Shown one piece after another: positions 1-7,605 of a stretch of 9,869 nt of DNA. Source of the stretch: AG25 sp035604455 (lineage in GTDB: Bacteria; Gemmatimonadota; Gemmatimonadetes; Gemmatimonadales; GWC2-71-9). The notes beneath the pieces were generated by a model. That model was not told where the DNA came from. It was given only the letters and a program-made list of their open reading frames with translations, and searched no databases. The stretch is taken from positions 1 through 9,869 of the forward strand of contig DATNIM010000056.1 in NCBI GenBank assembly GCA_035604455.1, in the 5' to 3' direction. A program made the translations under genes and the position numbers. Positions within the stretch are counted from its first letter, which is position 1. Every line of letters begins with the position of its first letter.

Positions 1-716
1 ACCTGGCGAGCTATCTCTTCTACCGCACTACCGGATGGAAGCCGTATCGCGGGGGCGTGTTCACCTTCCAGTTCGGCCGGTTTCACGTGGCGACGGGGAG
101 AGGGGACCTGGGGACGATTGGCGAGATCTTCATCGACCGCCTCCACCAGGTTCAAGACTTCATTCCCTCGGATGGTGACACCTGCGTGGACGTAGGCGCC
201 CACATCGGGTGTGTCGCGCTCCAGTGGCGCCTGACGAACCGCACGGGCCGAATCATCGCTGTCGAGCCTCATCCCCGCACCGTGGAGGTGCTACGGGCGA
301 ACTGCGCCCTGAACCCTGGAGCGGACGTCACGGTCGTCGCCGCCGCCGTGGGAAGCCGGGAGGGCCCGTTGGAGATGATCCTGGACGCGAACGAGAACCG
401 CATGGCGCTCACTGCGGGCGATCACCTGCGCTATACGGGTGCCTTCGCCGCCCAACAGCGGCACGCCGTTCCCGGCATCACGCTCGACTCTCTCGTGGCC
501 ACCCAGGGCGTGCGGCACGTGCATTTGTTGAAGATCGACGTCGAGGGCTATGAGGTGGAATGCTTGAAGGGTGGCGCCAAGACGCTCGGAATGACCGATC
601 GCATCATCGTCGAGGTGCACAGCACGCCGCTCAAAACGGAATGCGCGAGGATTCTCACCGGGCACGGCTTCTCATTTCACATCACGGGCAACCTGATGTT
701 CGCGAAGCGCATGTGA
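1..716 (+). CDS. FkbM-family SAM-dependent methyltransferase (5' end cut by window)
   Basis: The reading frame is open from base 3. The first in-frame start is a GTG at 57, but the 18 codons before it read like ordinary protein (tail KPYRGG), so the real start is probably outside the window. Numbered from the GTG, the 219-residue part has the SAM-binding motif VDVGAHIG (44-51), the acidic strand-2 end AVEPHP (68-73) and the FkbM hallmark KIDVEGYE (159-166), followed by IIVEVH (183-188). FkbM enzymes usually O-methylate sugars or secondary metabolites; the substrate cannot be read here. The protein has no membrane segment and is presumably cytosolic. The stop is 25 nt before the next gene on the same strand, so the two may be co-transcribed. 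The family call is firm; the role in glycan modification is inferred from the glycosylation genes downstream. Confidence 0.9.
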   Translation, partial: LASYLFYRTTGWKPYRGGVFTFQFGRFHVATGRGDLGTIGEIFIDRLHQVQDFIPSDGDTCVDVGAHIGCVALQWRLTNRTGRIIAVEPHPRTVEVLRANCALNPGADVTVVAAAVGSREGPLEMILDANENRMALTAGDHLRYTGAFAAQQRHAVPGITLDSLVATQGVRHVHLLKIDVEGYEVECLKGGAKTLGMTDRIIVEVHSTPLKTECARILTGHGFSFHITGNLMFAKRM

Positions 717-741
717 CGCTAGCTAGCCCAGGGTCGCGCGA

Positions 742-1443
742 ATGACAGGTTCCCGAGTGCTGCTGTCCTGGAGCTCGGGCAAGGACAGCGCGTGGACGCT
801 GCACCGCCTCCGCGAACAAGGGGTTGAGGTGGTCGGGCTGCTGACGACGTTCAACGAGGCCGTCGATCGCGTCGCGATGCACGCCGTGAGGCGCACGCTC
901 GTCCAAGCTCAAGCCGACGCGGTCGGGCTACCGCTGTGGCCGGTCCAGCTACCGTGGCCGTGCTCGAATGCCGAATACGAGCAGCGCATGGCCACGACCA
1001 TCGCCCGAGCCCGAGACGCCGGGGTCACTCAGGTGGCCTTCGGCGACCTGTTCCTCGAAGACATTCGCGCCTACCGGATTCGGCAACTGGCCGGGACCGG
1101 CATCGAACCGCTGTTCCCGATCTGGGGCACGCCGGCGGACACGCCGGCCTTGGCCCGGCAAATGCTCGAGGCGGGTCTTCGCGCGATCATCACCTGCGTG
1201 GACCCCGGGCAACTGCCACCTCGGTTCGTCGGGCGGGCCTTCGATGCGACGCTGCTCGACGACCTTCCGGCCAGCGCCGATCCGTGTGGGGAACGAGGGG
1301 AGTTTCACACGTTTTGCTTCGGCGGCCCGATGTTCGGCGCCGAGCTCGCCGTCCGGGTCGGGGAAGTGGTGAAGCGCGACGGATTCTGGTTCGCGGACGT
1401 TGTTGAAAAAGACGTCGGCCGAGAGAAGCACGCCGTCGGTTGA
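742..1443 (+). CDS. Dph6/ATP_bind_4-family ATP pyrophosphatase (adenine nucleotide alpha-hydrolase-like)
   Basis: This 233-residue protein has the N-type ATP-pyrophosphatase loop SSGKDS at 11-16. It also has the Dph6-family stretches AFGDLFLEDIRAYR (99-112), FPIWG (125-129) and CGERGEFHTF (182-191). In archaea and eukaryotes Dph6 amidates diphthine on elongation factor 2 using ATP and ammonium. Bacteria have no diphthamide, so the bacterial members have no agreed substrate; an adenylation-type amidation or ligation is the reasonable expectation. Length matches the compact bacterial form, which lacks the C-terminal RidA-like domains of yeast Dph6. No clear Shine-Dalgarno precedes the ATG at 742. 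The start is supported by the usual 5-10 residues before the first beta strand (RVLLSWSSGKDS). The TGA at 1441-1443 directly abuts the stop of the convergent gene. Family confident, function unknown. Confidence 0.9.
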   Translation: MTGSRVLLSWSSGKDSAWTLHRLREQGVEVVGLLTTFNEAVDRVAMHAVRRTLVQAQADAVGLPLWPVQLPWPCSNAEYEQRMATTIARARDAGVTQVAFGDLFLEDIRAYRIRQLAGTGIEPLFPIWGTPADTPALARQMLEAGLRAIITCVDPGQLPPRFVGRAFDATLLDDLPASADPCGERGEFHTFCFGGPMFGAELAVRVGEVVKRDGFWFADVVEKDVGREKHAVG

Positions 1444-2817
1444 CTAGCGCGGGTCGGAGAGCGTGCCGGTAAGCAGGTCTTGGGATCGGGACTCCTTGAC
1501 CAGCAAGGTGGGGACAGCCTTGTCGTAAAACACTCCGCCGCAGCCGATGACGTCGCAGGCGGTCGCACCCCAGCAATACGCCGCCTCAGTCGTCGTAAGC
1601 GCGCATGTGTGGGCGTGGCCAGCGGCGATCGCGGTGAACTTCTGAGTGCCCCCTACAGCAACCGGGACGTCCGAACTATCCGTCGTCCCGTTCCCGAGTT
1701 GGCCAAAGGAGTTATAGCCCCAGCAGTAGGCCGCTCCGTTCGCTGTGACGCCGCAGGCGTGCTGGAAGCCAGCCGCTAGGCTTACGAACTTGAGCCCGCC
1801 CGCGACGGCGACCGGCGTGGCGCTGCACGGCACCGATCCAGCACACGTTGAGTCATTCGCCAAGCCGTGGCCCAGCTCGCCATACGCATCCGATCCCCAG
1901 CAATACGCCTGTCCGCTTTGCGCGAGGCCGCAGGTGAAGTAGCCGCTGGTCGCGAGACTCGCGAAACTCAAGCCTCCCCCCACGGGCACGGGCGTCAAGC
2001 TGCACGCGTAGAAGGGTCCGCCATCGGGGTAGGGCTCTCCGCCGACGAGCCCGCACTGCTGGGCCACACTCGACGCGACACCCAGCTGGCCGAACTCGTT
2101 CAGGCCCCAGCAATACGCGGCCCCTGCGGGCGTGAGAGCGCACGTGTGATAGAAGTTGCTCGTGACGATCGAGGAAAAGCCGAGCCCGCCGCTCACGGCG
2201 CTCGGGGCGAATGACGCGTAGGAGTCATTTCCAAGCTGTCCGTACTGGTTCCACTGGCTCCAGCAGTACGCGCCGCCGCTCGTGGTGACGCCGCACATCT
2301 GGGTCCCCACGGCGATCCCGGCGAAGCTCAACCCGCCTGTGACGGCCGTCGGATACGGCTCTTCCGATACCGAGTCCACCCAGGGGCCCCAGCAATAGGC
2401 CGCCTCCGCGACGGTGACGCCGCAGAGGTCGCCCCAGTCTCCGAGGCTGAGCGATGAAAATCGGAGCCCGGCGATCGGGGAAGGGGCTGGAGGGGGCTTC
2501 CCGGAGGCCGACGAGATGCCGGCCCAACAGTAGCCGGTCCCGTCCTGCGTGAGCGCGCACGTGGCGTCTCCGCCCGCGCTCAAGCTGACGAAACTCAGCC
2601 CGGCCGCGATGGCGGTCGGGACTAACAGGTCGGGAGGCAGGGGTTCCGGCGGGGCGAGGGCGAGGCCCGTAGGCGAGCCGGAGCAGCTTGCCGTCGCGAG
2701 AATTGGGGCGAGGAGCGAGAGGTACGTTACAGCGCGGCACAGGACGCGCCGCGCGCGGCGGGCCATTGCTGCGTTCAGTGCCAAGTGCAGACGGCGGTGA
2801 AGAGGAAAGCTCTGCAT
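1444..2817 (-). CDS. Secreted RCC1-like beta-propeller, probable lipoprotein, with paired cysteines
   Basis: This 457-residue protein starts at the ATG at 2815-2817, chosen because GGAGG sits 6 nt upstream; longer in-frame starts lack such a site. A basic N-region is followed by a hydrophobic stretch ending ILATASC, so Cys45 is a plausible lipobox cysteine (the -3 Thr is not ideal), then a Pro-rich linker. The rest is seven RCC1-type repeats. Each carries an F-x-x-[LI]-x strand, a Cys in a C-[AG]-[LV]-T-type strand, and about 10 residues later YCW or YCWG; several continue N-x-[FY]-GQLG. Seven repeats fit one closed seven-bladed propeller, and the paired cysteines could form a disulphide per blade in the oxidising exterior. 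Such proteins are usually surface or periplasmic with unknown ligands. It is the only minus-strand gene in the left 8.4 kb, convergent with the ATPase and divergent from the methyltransferase. Confidence 0.88.
   Translation of the reverse strand: MQSFPLHRRLHLALNAAMARRARRVLCRAVTYLSLLAPILATASCSGSPTGLALAPPEPLPPDLLVPTAIAAGLSFVSLSAGGDATCALTQDGTGYCWAGISSASGKPPPAPSPIAGLRFSSLSLGDWGDLCGVTVAEAAYCWGPWVDSVSEEPYPTAVTGGLSFAGIAVGTQMCGVTTSGGAYCWSQWNQYGQLGNDSYASFAPSAVSGGLGFSSIVTSNFYHTCALTPAGAAYCWGLNEFGQLGVASSVAQQCGLVGGEPYPDGGPFYACSLTPVPVGGGLSFASLATSGYFTCGLAQSGQAYCWGSDAYGELGHGLANDSTCAGSVPCSATPVAVAGGLKFVSLAAGFQHACGVTANGAAYCWGYNSFGQLGNGTTDSSDVPVAVGGTQKFTAIAAGHAHTCALTTTEAAYCWGATACDVIGCGGVFYDKAVPTLLVKESRSQDLLTGTLSDPR
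1566..2535 (-). repeat. Seven recurring YCWG-coding blocks of the propeller gene
   Basis: Near-identical DNA blocks, read on the + strand as ccccagcaatacgc or close variants, recur near 1568, 1718, 1896, 2105, 2260, 2386 and 2523. They encode the (A)YCWG motif that ends each propeller repeat. Spacing is irregular, about 126 to 209 bp, because the loops differ in length. The repeats belong to the CDS and are not a separate element. The third codon positions have diverged (caa/cag, tac/tag contexts), so this is old duplication and not a recent tandem expansion. Confidence 0.75.
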
Positions 2818-2984
2818 CTCGGTCCTCCGGTCTGCTTTCGGAGCCTGCTTCTCAAGCATACCCCGCTCCCCTTGGCACCTCCAGCCCCGCGCGAGTGGGG
2901 ACGTCCAACAAGCGGCCTTTCCTGAACTTACACCGCTTGGTATCTTGGTCGCCGCTCCCCCGAACTCGCGTGAGGAAGGCACCC
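2818..2984. promoter_or_regulatory. Divergent intergenic control region
   Basis: These 167 bp separate the starts of the divergent propeller and methyltransferase genes, so promoters for both should lie here. The clearest element is the Shine-Dalgarno GGAGG of the minus-strand gene (complement of 2824-2828). On the + strand TATCTT at 2941-2946 is a possible -10 box about 39 nt before the ATG, but no convincing -35 box stands 17 nt upstream. On the minus strand a TATGCT near 2855-2860 is equally weak. No operator-like palindrome is obvious. Confidence 0.35.
2824..2828 (-). promoter_or_regulatory. Shine-Dalgarno site fixing the propeller gene start
   Basis: Read on the minus strand this is GGAGG followed by a 6-nt spacer and ATG. 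It is a near-ideal ribosome site, and it rejects the 55-residue upstream extension reaching 2982, which would run back through the divergent promoter region. Confidence 0.75.
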
Positions 2985-3596
2985 ATGCCGGCCCGCATCG
3001 CCCCGTCGTCGCCCGAACTCAAAGCGTTTTACAGCACGCGCCACAACTGGCGAAACGCGGGCGAAGAGCGCATGCGCTTTCTCAAGGCCACGAGCCTCGC
3101 GCAGGTGCGGCCCGGGAGCGCCGTGCTCGACATCGGGTCGCGCAACGGGGATCTGCGGAAGTACTTGCCAGACGTCAAATACCAGGGCTTGGACATCGCG
3201 CCCGAGTTCGCGGCGCCTCACATCCTGATCCACGACATCACGTCCGGTCTTCCGTTTCCCGACGAGTCGTTCGACTACGTGTTCATGATCGAAGTGCTCG
3301 AGCATACGCCGACCGCTTACGACACCGCGGGCGAGATCCGCCGCATCCTCCGCCCGGGTGGGACGTGGCTCGTGTCGGTCCCGAACCCCTACCACGTGAA
3401 AGAGATCATCTGGAATCTGCTGCACGTGCCGGACCGCCAGGGGCACATCTACAGCTGGACGCGCCAGACGATCTCGCGCCTAGGCGAGATGAACGGGTTC
3501 CGTCTCGTGGACTGGGGCGGCACGTATTTCTACCCGCCGATCCCGGCCCCCTGGCTCCTCGCACGCTCCGTCGCCTACAAGTTCGTCAAGACCTGA
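2985..3596 (+). CDS. Class I SAM-dependent methyltransferase (Methyltransf_11 type)
   Basis: This 203-residue protein uses the ATG at 2985, preceded by GAGGAAGG with a 5-nt gap. The frame is open back to 2688, but those 99 codons lie over the start of the divergent gene and look non-coding. Motif I is VLDIGSRNGDL (47-57), the acidic ribose-binding end is GLDIAP (68-73), the post-motif region is PFPDESFDYVFMIEVLEHT (90-108), and motif III is EIRRILRPGGTWLVSVPNP (117-135). This is the small ubiE/BioC-like fold seen in many glycan and lipid methyltransferases; the substrate is not readable. It is the first gene of the five-gene + strand unit. The next gene starts 13 nt after its stop, so a role tied to the lipid-linked sugar pathway downstream is likely but inferred. 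Confidence 0.9.
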   Translation: MPARIAPSSPELKAFYSTRHNWRNAGEERMRFLKATSLAQVRPGSAVLDIGSRNGDLRKYLPDVKYQGLDIAPEFAAPHILIHDITSGLPFPDESFDYVFMIEVLEHTPTAYDTAGEIRRILRPGGTWLVSVPNPYHVKEIIWNLLHVPDRQGHIYSWTRQTISRLGEMNGFRLVDWGGTYFYPPIPAPWLLARSVAYKFVKT

Positions 3597-3609
3597 GCCT
3601 CCCCCGTCG

Positions 3610-4551
3610 ATGACCGAAGGCCGGCTCGTGAGTCAGCCTCCAGTCGCGACGACCCGCCGCTGGATCTGGGCGATCCAGGCGCTCGTGACGGCCGCGGTGG
3701 TGTGGTTCGTCGGACGCTCGATCGCGGGCAACTGGGACCAGTTCCGGTCGCTCCACGTGGTCCTCGCGATCAGACCCCTCTGGATCATGCTCTCCGCGGC
3801 ACTCGTCCTCGTCACCTACGCGATGCAGATCGAGTCGTGGCGGCGGATCATCGGCGGCTGGGGGCAGCACATCGCCTTCGGCCCCGCCGCTCGAGCCTGG
3901 AGCCTCGCGAACCTCGGCCGGTACGTCCCTGGGAAGGTCTGGAGCGTGGCGGGTCTCGTCGTGCTCGCGCGGCAGGCGGGCGTCGATTCCGGTCCCGCCG
4001 CCGCCTCCGCGTTCGTGGTCCAGGCCCTCGCGCTTGGCACGGGCGCCGCGGTCGTTGCCGCGGCCACGCCGCACGCCGCTCCGCCGCTCCGGCTCGTCGC
4101 CGCTGGCCTCGCGGGCGTGGCCACGATCGGCGTGCTCGTCTGGCCTCGGACGGCGCGCGTTTTGGGACGGCTCGTGCGCGGGGTCGCGTCCCTCGCGCCG
4201 CTCACCGCGGGCGCCGCGATTACCGGCGCCGTGCTCACCGTCCTCAGTTGGATCACGTACGGAACGGCCCTGTGGTTCCTCGCGCGCGGACTTCTGCCCG
4301 TCTCGACGTTGCCCCTGACCCAAGCGGTGGGCGCGTTCACCTTGGGCTACATTTTGGGGGTACTCGCGCTCTTCGCACCGGGCGGCGTGGGGATCCGAGA
4401 GCTCGTGCTCGTCGGGCTCCTCAGCCCTTCGCTCGGTAGCGGCGGCGCGGTCGCCCTAAGTCTTGCGTCACGGGTCGTGCTCACGTTGCTCGAAGCCGTC
4501 ACAGCCTTGCTCACCTTTCCGTTCCGGCCGCGACAGGAGCCTGCCACGTGA
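3610..4551 (+). CDS. UPF0104 / lysylphosphatidylglycerol synthase TM-region-type integral membrane protein
   Basis: This 313-residue hydrophobic protein has about eight predicted membrane helices (around 20-37, 54-72, 111-121, 130-152, 162-178, 196-225, 238-257 and 279-303). It carries the family signatures NLGRYVPGKVWSVAG (101-115) and FAPGGVGIRELVLVGLL (255-271), typical of UPF0104/COG0392. These correspond to the membrane half of MprF and the C-terminal half of archaeal AglD. There is no cytosolic lysyl-transferase domain, so it is not a complete MprF. In MprF this region flips lipid; here a role in moving or handling a lipid-linked sugar is inferred from the YfhO and GT2 neighbours. The ATG at 3610 has no ribosome site; the in-frame GTG at 3628 has GAAGG 7 nt upstream and may be the true start. 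It overlaps the next gene by 4 nt as GTGA, suggesting translational coupling. Confidence 0.85.
   Translation: MTEGRLVSQPPVATTRRWIWAIQALVTAAVVWFVGRSIAGNWDQFRSLHVVLAIRPLWIMLSAALVLVTYAMQIESWRRIIGGWGQHIAFGPAARAWSLANLGRYVPGKVWSVAGLVVLARQAGVDSGPAAASAFVVQALALGTGAAVVAAATPHAAPPLRLVAAGLAGVATIGVLVWPRTARVLGRLVRGVASLAPLTAGAAITGAVLTVLSWITYGTALWFLARGLLPVSTLPLTQAVGAFTLGYILGVLALFAPGGVGIRELVLVGLLSPSLGSGGAVALSLASRVVLTLLEAVTALLTFPFRPRQEPAT
4535..4539 (+). promoter_or_regulatory. Shine-Dalgarno site for the YfhO gene
   Basis: AGGAG lies 8 nt before the GTG at 4548, inside the 3' end of the upstream gene. With the GTGA overlap it supports this start and coupled translation. Confidence 0.65.
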
Positions 4552-6890
4552 CCGCGCAACCGCCTGAGGTGGTAGAGGTCCCGCCGTACACGCCACGGTT
4601 TCCGGCGCTCTCGGCGCTCGGCCTGTTCACCTTGTGGCCCGCCCTCTTGGCGCTGCCCATGCTCTCGGGGCGCTGGCTCGCGAGTGTCTGGAGCGACCAG
4701 TACACCGCGGGATTTCCGTTTCAGGCCTGGAGCGCGGAGTGGTGGAAGCGCACCGGCCACATGCCGCTCTGGAATCCTGAGCTCTTCGGCGGGCTCCCGT
4801 TTGTAGCCTCGGGCTCGGGCGACGTGTTCTACCCGACGTGGCTGCTCCGCCTGCTCGTCTCCACGCCCACGGCCGAGAACATCAGCTTCTTCGTCCACTA
4901 CGTGCTCGCCGGGCTCTTCATGTACTGGCTGCTGCGCCGGCTTGGGCTCGCGTGGGGCGGGGCGGTGGTGGGCGGGCTCGCCTACGAGCTGACCGGTCTC
5001 ATCGCGTCCTACCCCTCGCCGGGTCACGACGGGAAGCTGTTCGCGTCGACGATGCTGCCGCTGATCTGCTTCGGCCTCGTGCTCACGGTCCGCGACAAGC
5101 GCTGGTGCGGATATCCCCTGATCGCGATCGGCGTCGCCCTCTCGGTGTTCGGGCACTTCCAGCTCACGTACTACCTCCTCATCGCCGCGGCGCTATTCGC
5201 GTTGTACCTGGCGACGGACCCCGCCGCGGACGCAAGCGTCGGCGCGCGAGCGGGTCGGCTCGGTCTCGCGCTCCTCGCGGTGCTGCTCGGGTTTGGAATC
5301 GCCGCGGTCCAGCTCCTGCCGTTCTTCGCCTACATCCCGTACTCACCGCGGGCGCAAGGGTACAACGGCGGGTTCGCAGGCTCGACCTCGTTTGCGATTC
5401 CCTGGGACCACGTCCTCGAGTTCTTCCTCAAGGACTTCGTGGGGTCGCGCGACACGTATTGGGGATCGAACCCGCTCAAGCTGCACTCGGAGTATTTGGG
5501 GCTCCCGGTCATCGCGCTCGCGACGCTCGGGCTTGGGGTGGGTGCGCGCCGCAGAATGCTGCTGTGGCTCGGGGGGATTGGGCTGCTGTTCCTACTCGTG
5601 AGCCTGGGGGCGGGAACGCCCTTTTATGGACTCTGGTGGACCCTGATGCCACTCGTCAAGAAGACGCGCGCACCCGGCATGTCCTTTTTCATCGTGGCGT
5701 TCGTCACAGCCGTGTTCGCCGCGCTCGGCGCCGAGCGCGCGCTCGCGGGAGCGGGGCGGCGCGCGTTCCGTCCACTACTCATCGTCGCGGCCGTCATCGG
5801 TGGCCTCGCCCTCGTCGGTGTATTCGGTCAAGTCGCGCGCACGATCGCCCAGGGCCTCTCGGCGGACGCCGGGCGGGACACGGTCGGGGCGGCGAACGCA
5901 AACCAGGGCGCGATTCTCTGGGGCGCGCTCACGAGCGCCGTCGCGCTCGCACTCGCCGCGCTGTGCGTCGGCCTGCGGCGGGTGCCGCCCGCGATGGCGA
6001 CGCTTGGTCTCGCCTTCGTCGTGGGCGGCGATCTCTGGGTCAATGCCCGTCCGTTCTGGGACTACACCGAACCCTACGGGCGCGACGCCGTGATCGACCG
6101 GCTCGCCGCGACCAGGCCCTCGCGCGTGTTGAACTTCAACGCCTATCCGGGCTCGGCGCTGATGGCCTTCGACATCGCCGACGTGCTCGGGTACCACGGC
6201 AACGAGCTCGCGAACTATGACGCGTTGCTCGGCGGCAAGAACGAATGGCGGAACCTTGGAGCCCTGAAGCTTTGGGACTTGCTCGCCGTGAGCCATGTGG
6301 TCGTGCCGGCGGGGATGAAGGGCGCGGACTCGATCCCGGGGTTTCGGCGCGTGCTCGACACGACGATCTCGACCGGGGGCCGAGTGCGACTCTTTGACCG
6401 CCTCGACTCGGCGTCCTACGTGCGCGTGGTCCCGGCGGCCGTGAAGGCGGACACGGGTCAGATCATTCCGACGCTGCTCGATCCGCGGCTCGACTTCTCG
6501 CGCATCGTGCTCTTCGCGCAGGATGCGCCGATCGTGCTCCCGCCGCTCTCCGCGCTCCCGCCGCCGAGTGCGAGTCGAGCGCTGGTGAAGGCGTGGCGCC
6601 CGGGGGCCATGTCCATCACGCTCGATCCGCCACCCACGGCGCCGAGCTACCTCCTCATTTCGGAGAACTGGTTCCCCGACTGGCTGGCCTGGGCCGACGG
6701 GAAGTCCGCCCAAGTGCTCCGGGGCGATTACGCGCTGCTCACGGTGGCCGTGCCAGCCGGCACGCATCAGGTCGAACTCGCCTTCCGGTCGCGGGCCTAC
6801 GAGAACGGCCGCACGCTCACCCGCTGGTCCCTCCTCCTCCTCGCCGCGCTCGGGGTCGGCAGTCTGTTCCAGCGCACGCGCGATGGCTGA
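4548..6890 (+). CDS. YfhO-family GT-C-like membrane protein
   Basis: This 780-residue polytopic protein begins at a GTG. The first helix (about 22-42) is followed by an extracytoplasmic loop with WSDQY (48-52), whose Asp50 is the candidate GT-C catalytic residue. Next come WNPELFGGLPF (75-85) and the PGHDGKLFA stretch (158-166) typical of YfhO-like proteins. Some ten further helices run to about residue 490. The C-terminal third is a soluble exterior domain (ENWFPDW, then a small beta fold) closed by a final helix and a short positive tail. In Bacillus and Listeria, YfhO transfers sugar from a C55-P carrier onto lipoteichoic acid outside the cell. This organism probably lacks lipoteichoic acid, so the acceptor is unknown. 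The next gene starts 8 nt before its stop. The family is clear, the transferase role is inferred from family and neighbours. Confidence 0.9.
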   Translation: MTAQPPEVVEVPPYTPRFPALSALGLFTLWPALLALPMLSGRWLASVWSDQYTAGFPFQAWSAEWWKRTGHMPLWNPELFGGLPFVASGSGDVFYPTWLLRLLVSTPTAENISFFVHYVLAGLFMYWLLRRLGLAWGGAVVGGLAYELTGLIASYPSPGHDGKLFASTMLPLICFGLVLTVRDKRWCGYPLIAIGVALSVFGHFQLTYYLLIAAALFALYLATDPAADASVGARAGRLGLALLAVLLGFGIAAVQLLPFFAYIPYSPRAQGYNGGFAGSTSFAIPWDHVLEFFLKDFVGSRDTYWGSNPLKLHSEYLGLPVIALATLGLGVGARRRMLLWLGGIGLLFLLVSLGAGTPFYGLWWTLMPLVKKTRAPGMSFFIVAFVTAVFAALGAERALAGAGRRAFRPLLIVAAVIGGLALVGVFGQVARTIAQGLSADAGRDTVGAANANQGAILWGALTSAVALALAALCVGLRRVPPAMATLGLAFVVGGDLWVNARPFWDYTEPYGRDAVIDRLAATRPSRVLNFNAYPGSALMAFDIADVLGYHGNELANYDALLGGKNEWRNLGALKLWDLLAVSHVVVPAGMKGADSIPGFRRVLDTTISTGGRVRLFDRLDSASYVRVVPAAVKADTGQIIPTLLDPRLDFSRIVLFAQDAPIVLPPLSALPPPSASRALVKAWRPGAMSITLDPPPTAPSYLLISENWFPDWLAWADGKSAQVLRGDYALLTVAVPAGTHQVELAFRSRAYENGRTLTRWSLLLLAALGVGSLFQRTRDG

Positions 6891-7605
6891 GCGCGCCCTA
6901 GTCATTGTTCCAACATTTAACGAGGCGATGAACCTCCCGAGCCTCATTCCGGCCATCCTAGCTCAGGATGCCCGGCTCGATGTGCTCGTGGTGGACGATG
7001 GATCTCCTGACGGCACTGGGCGAATCGGAGACGAGGCGGCGGCTCGCGAGCCCAGGGTCCACGTGCTGCATCGGCCGGGGAAGCTCGGCTTGGGGACCGC
7101 GTATTTGACGGGTTTCCGGTGGGCCCTCGAGCGCGAGTATGACTATGTGTTTGAGATGGATGCCGATTTCTCGCACGATCCCACCCACCTCAAGGACTTT
7201 CTCAAGGCCATTGCCGAAGCGGACTTGGTCCTGGGGTCCCGCTACCTGGGCGGCCGTGTGACGGTGGTCAACTGGCCAATGGGGCGGCTTGTGTTATCCT
7301 ATGCAGCTAACATCTACGCCCGCCGGGTGACCGGGCTCAACGTCTGGGACCTGACGGGGGGCTTTAAGTGTTTTCGCAGACGGGTACTTGCAGCGTTAGA
7401 CTTAGCGCAGGTGCGCTCGAACGGCTATGCGTTCCAGATAGAAATGAGTGTGAGGGCGTGGCGAAAAGGGTTCCAGCTCAAAGAGATCCCGATCGTCTTC
7501 GTGGATCGGACCGAAGGCCAGAGCAAGATGAACCAGGAGATCGTGCGCGAAGCGATCTGGATGGTGCCGAGGCTGCGGCTGATGGCGTGGTCGGGGCGCA
7601 TCTAA
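6883..7605 (+). CDS. Polyprenol-phosphate mannose synthase-like GT2 glycosyltransferase (Dpm1 type)
   Basis: This 240-residue cytosolic GT-A enzyme has IVPTFNEAMN (8-17), VVDDGSPDGT (36-45), the metal-binding DAD at 93-95 in EMDADFSHDP, LGSRY (117-121), GGFKCFRR (159-166) and FVDRTEGQSKMN (206-217). This is the Dpm1 pattern. The enzyme moves mannose (or glucose or GlcNAc) from a nucleotide sugar to polyprenyl phosphate at the inner face of the membrane. The C-terminus has no pair of transmembrane helices, unlike GtrB/CsbB-type synthases, so membrane contact is peripheral. Its ATG lies inside the end of the YfhO gene, giving an 8-nt overlap and implying joint synthesis. It is the logical donor supplier for YfhO. 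Sugar identity cannot be read from sequence. Start and family are secure. Confidence 0.93.
   Translation: MAERALVIVPTFNEAMNLPSLIPAILAQDARLDVLVVDDGSPDGTGRIGDEAAAREPRVHVLHRPGKLGLGTAYLTGFRWALEREYDYVFEMDADFSHDPTHLKDFLKAIAEADLVLGSRYLGGRVTVVNWPMGRLVLSYAANIYARRVTGLNVWDLTGGFKCFRRRVLAALDLAQVRSNGYAFQIEMSVRAWRKGFQLKEIPIVFVDRTEGQSKMNQEIVREAIWMVPRLRLMAWSGRI

Noticed and set aside
718..727. 10-bp palindrome gctagctagc between the first two genes
   Set aside because: It has no loop and no T run, so it is not a terminator, and nothing else suggests an operator; probably chance.
2818..2982. 55-codon extension of the propeller protein
   Set aside because: It would push the signal peptide inside the protein and cross the divergent promoter region. 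GGAGG 6 nt before the ATG at 2817 decides the start.
2688..2984. 99-codon N-terminal extension of the class I methyltransferase
   Set aside because: The frame is open but lies antisense to the start of the divergent gene and across its promoter region. A GAGGAAGG site before the ATG at 2985 and normal family length support the shorter protein.
5775..6956. Long antisense reading frame over the YfhO gene
   Set aside because: It is rich in Arg, Glu, Gly and Pro with no domain, the usual shadow of a GC-rich gene whose third positions are G or C; other long antisense and out-of-frame stretches were dropped for the same reason.
7368..7586. Long N-terminal extension of DapF
   Set aside because: It lies wholly inside the GT2 gene in another frame and has no resemblance to DapF, whose family signature begins only at about 7617.
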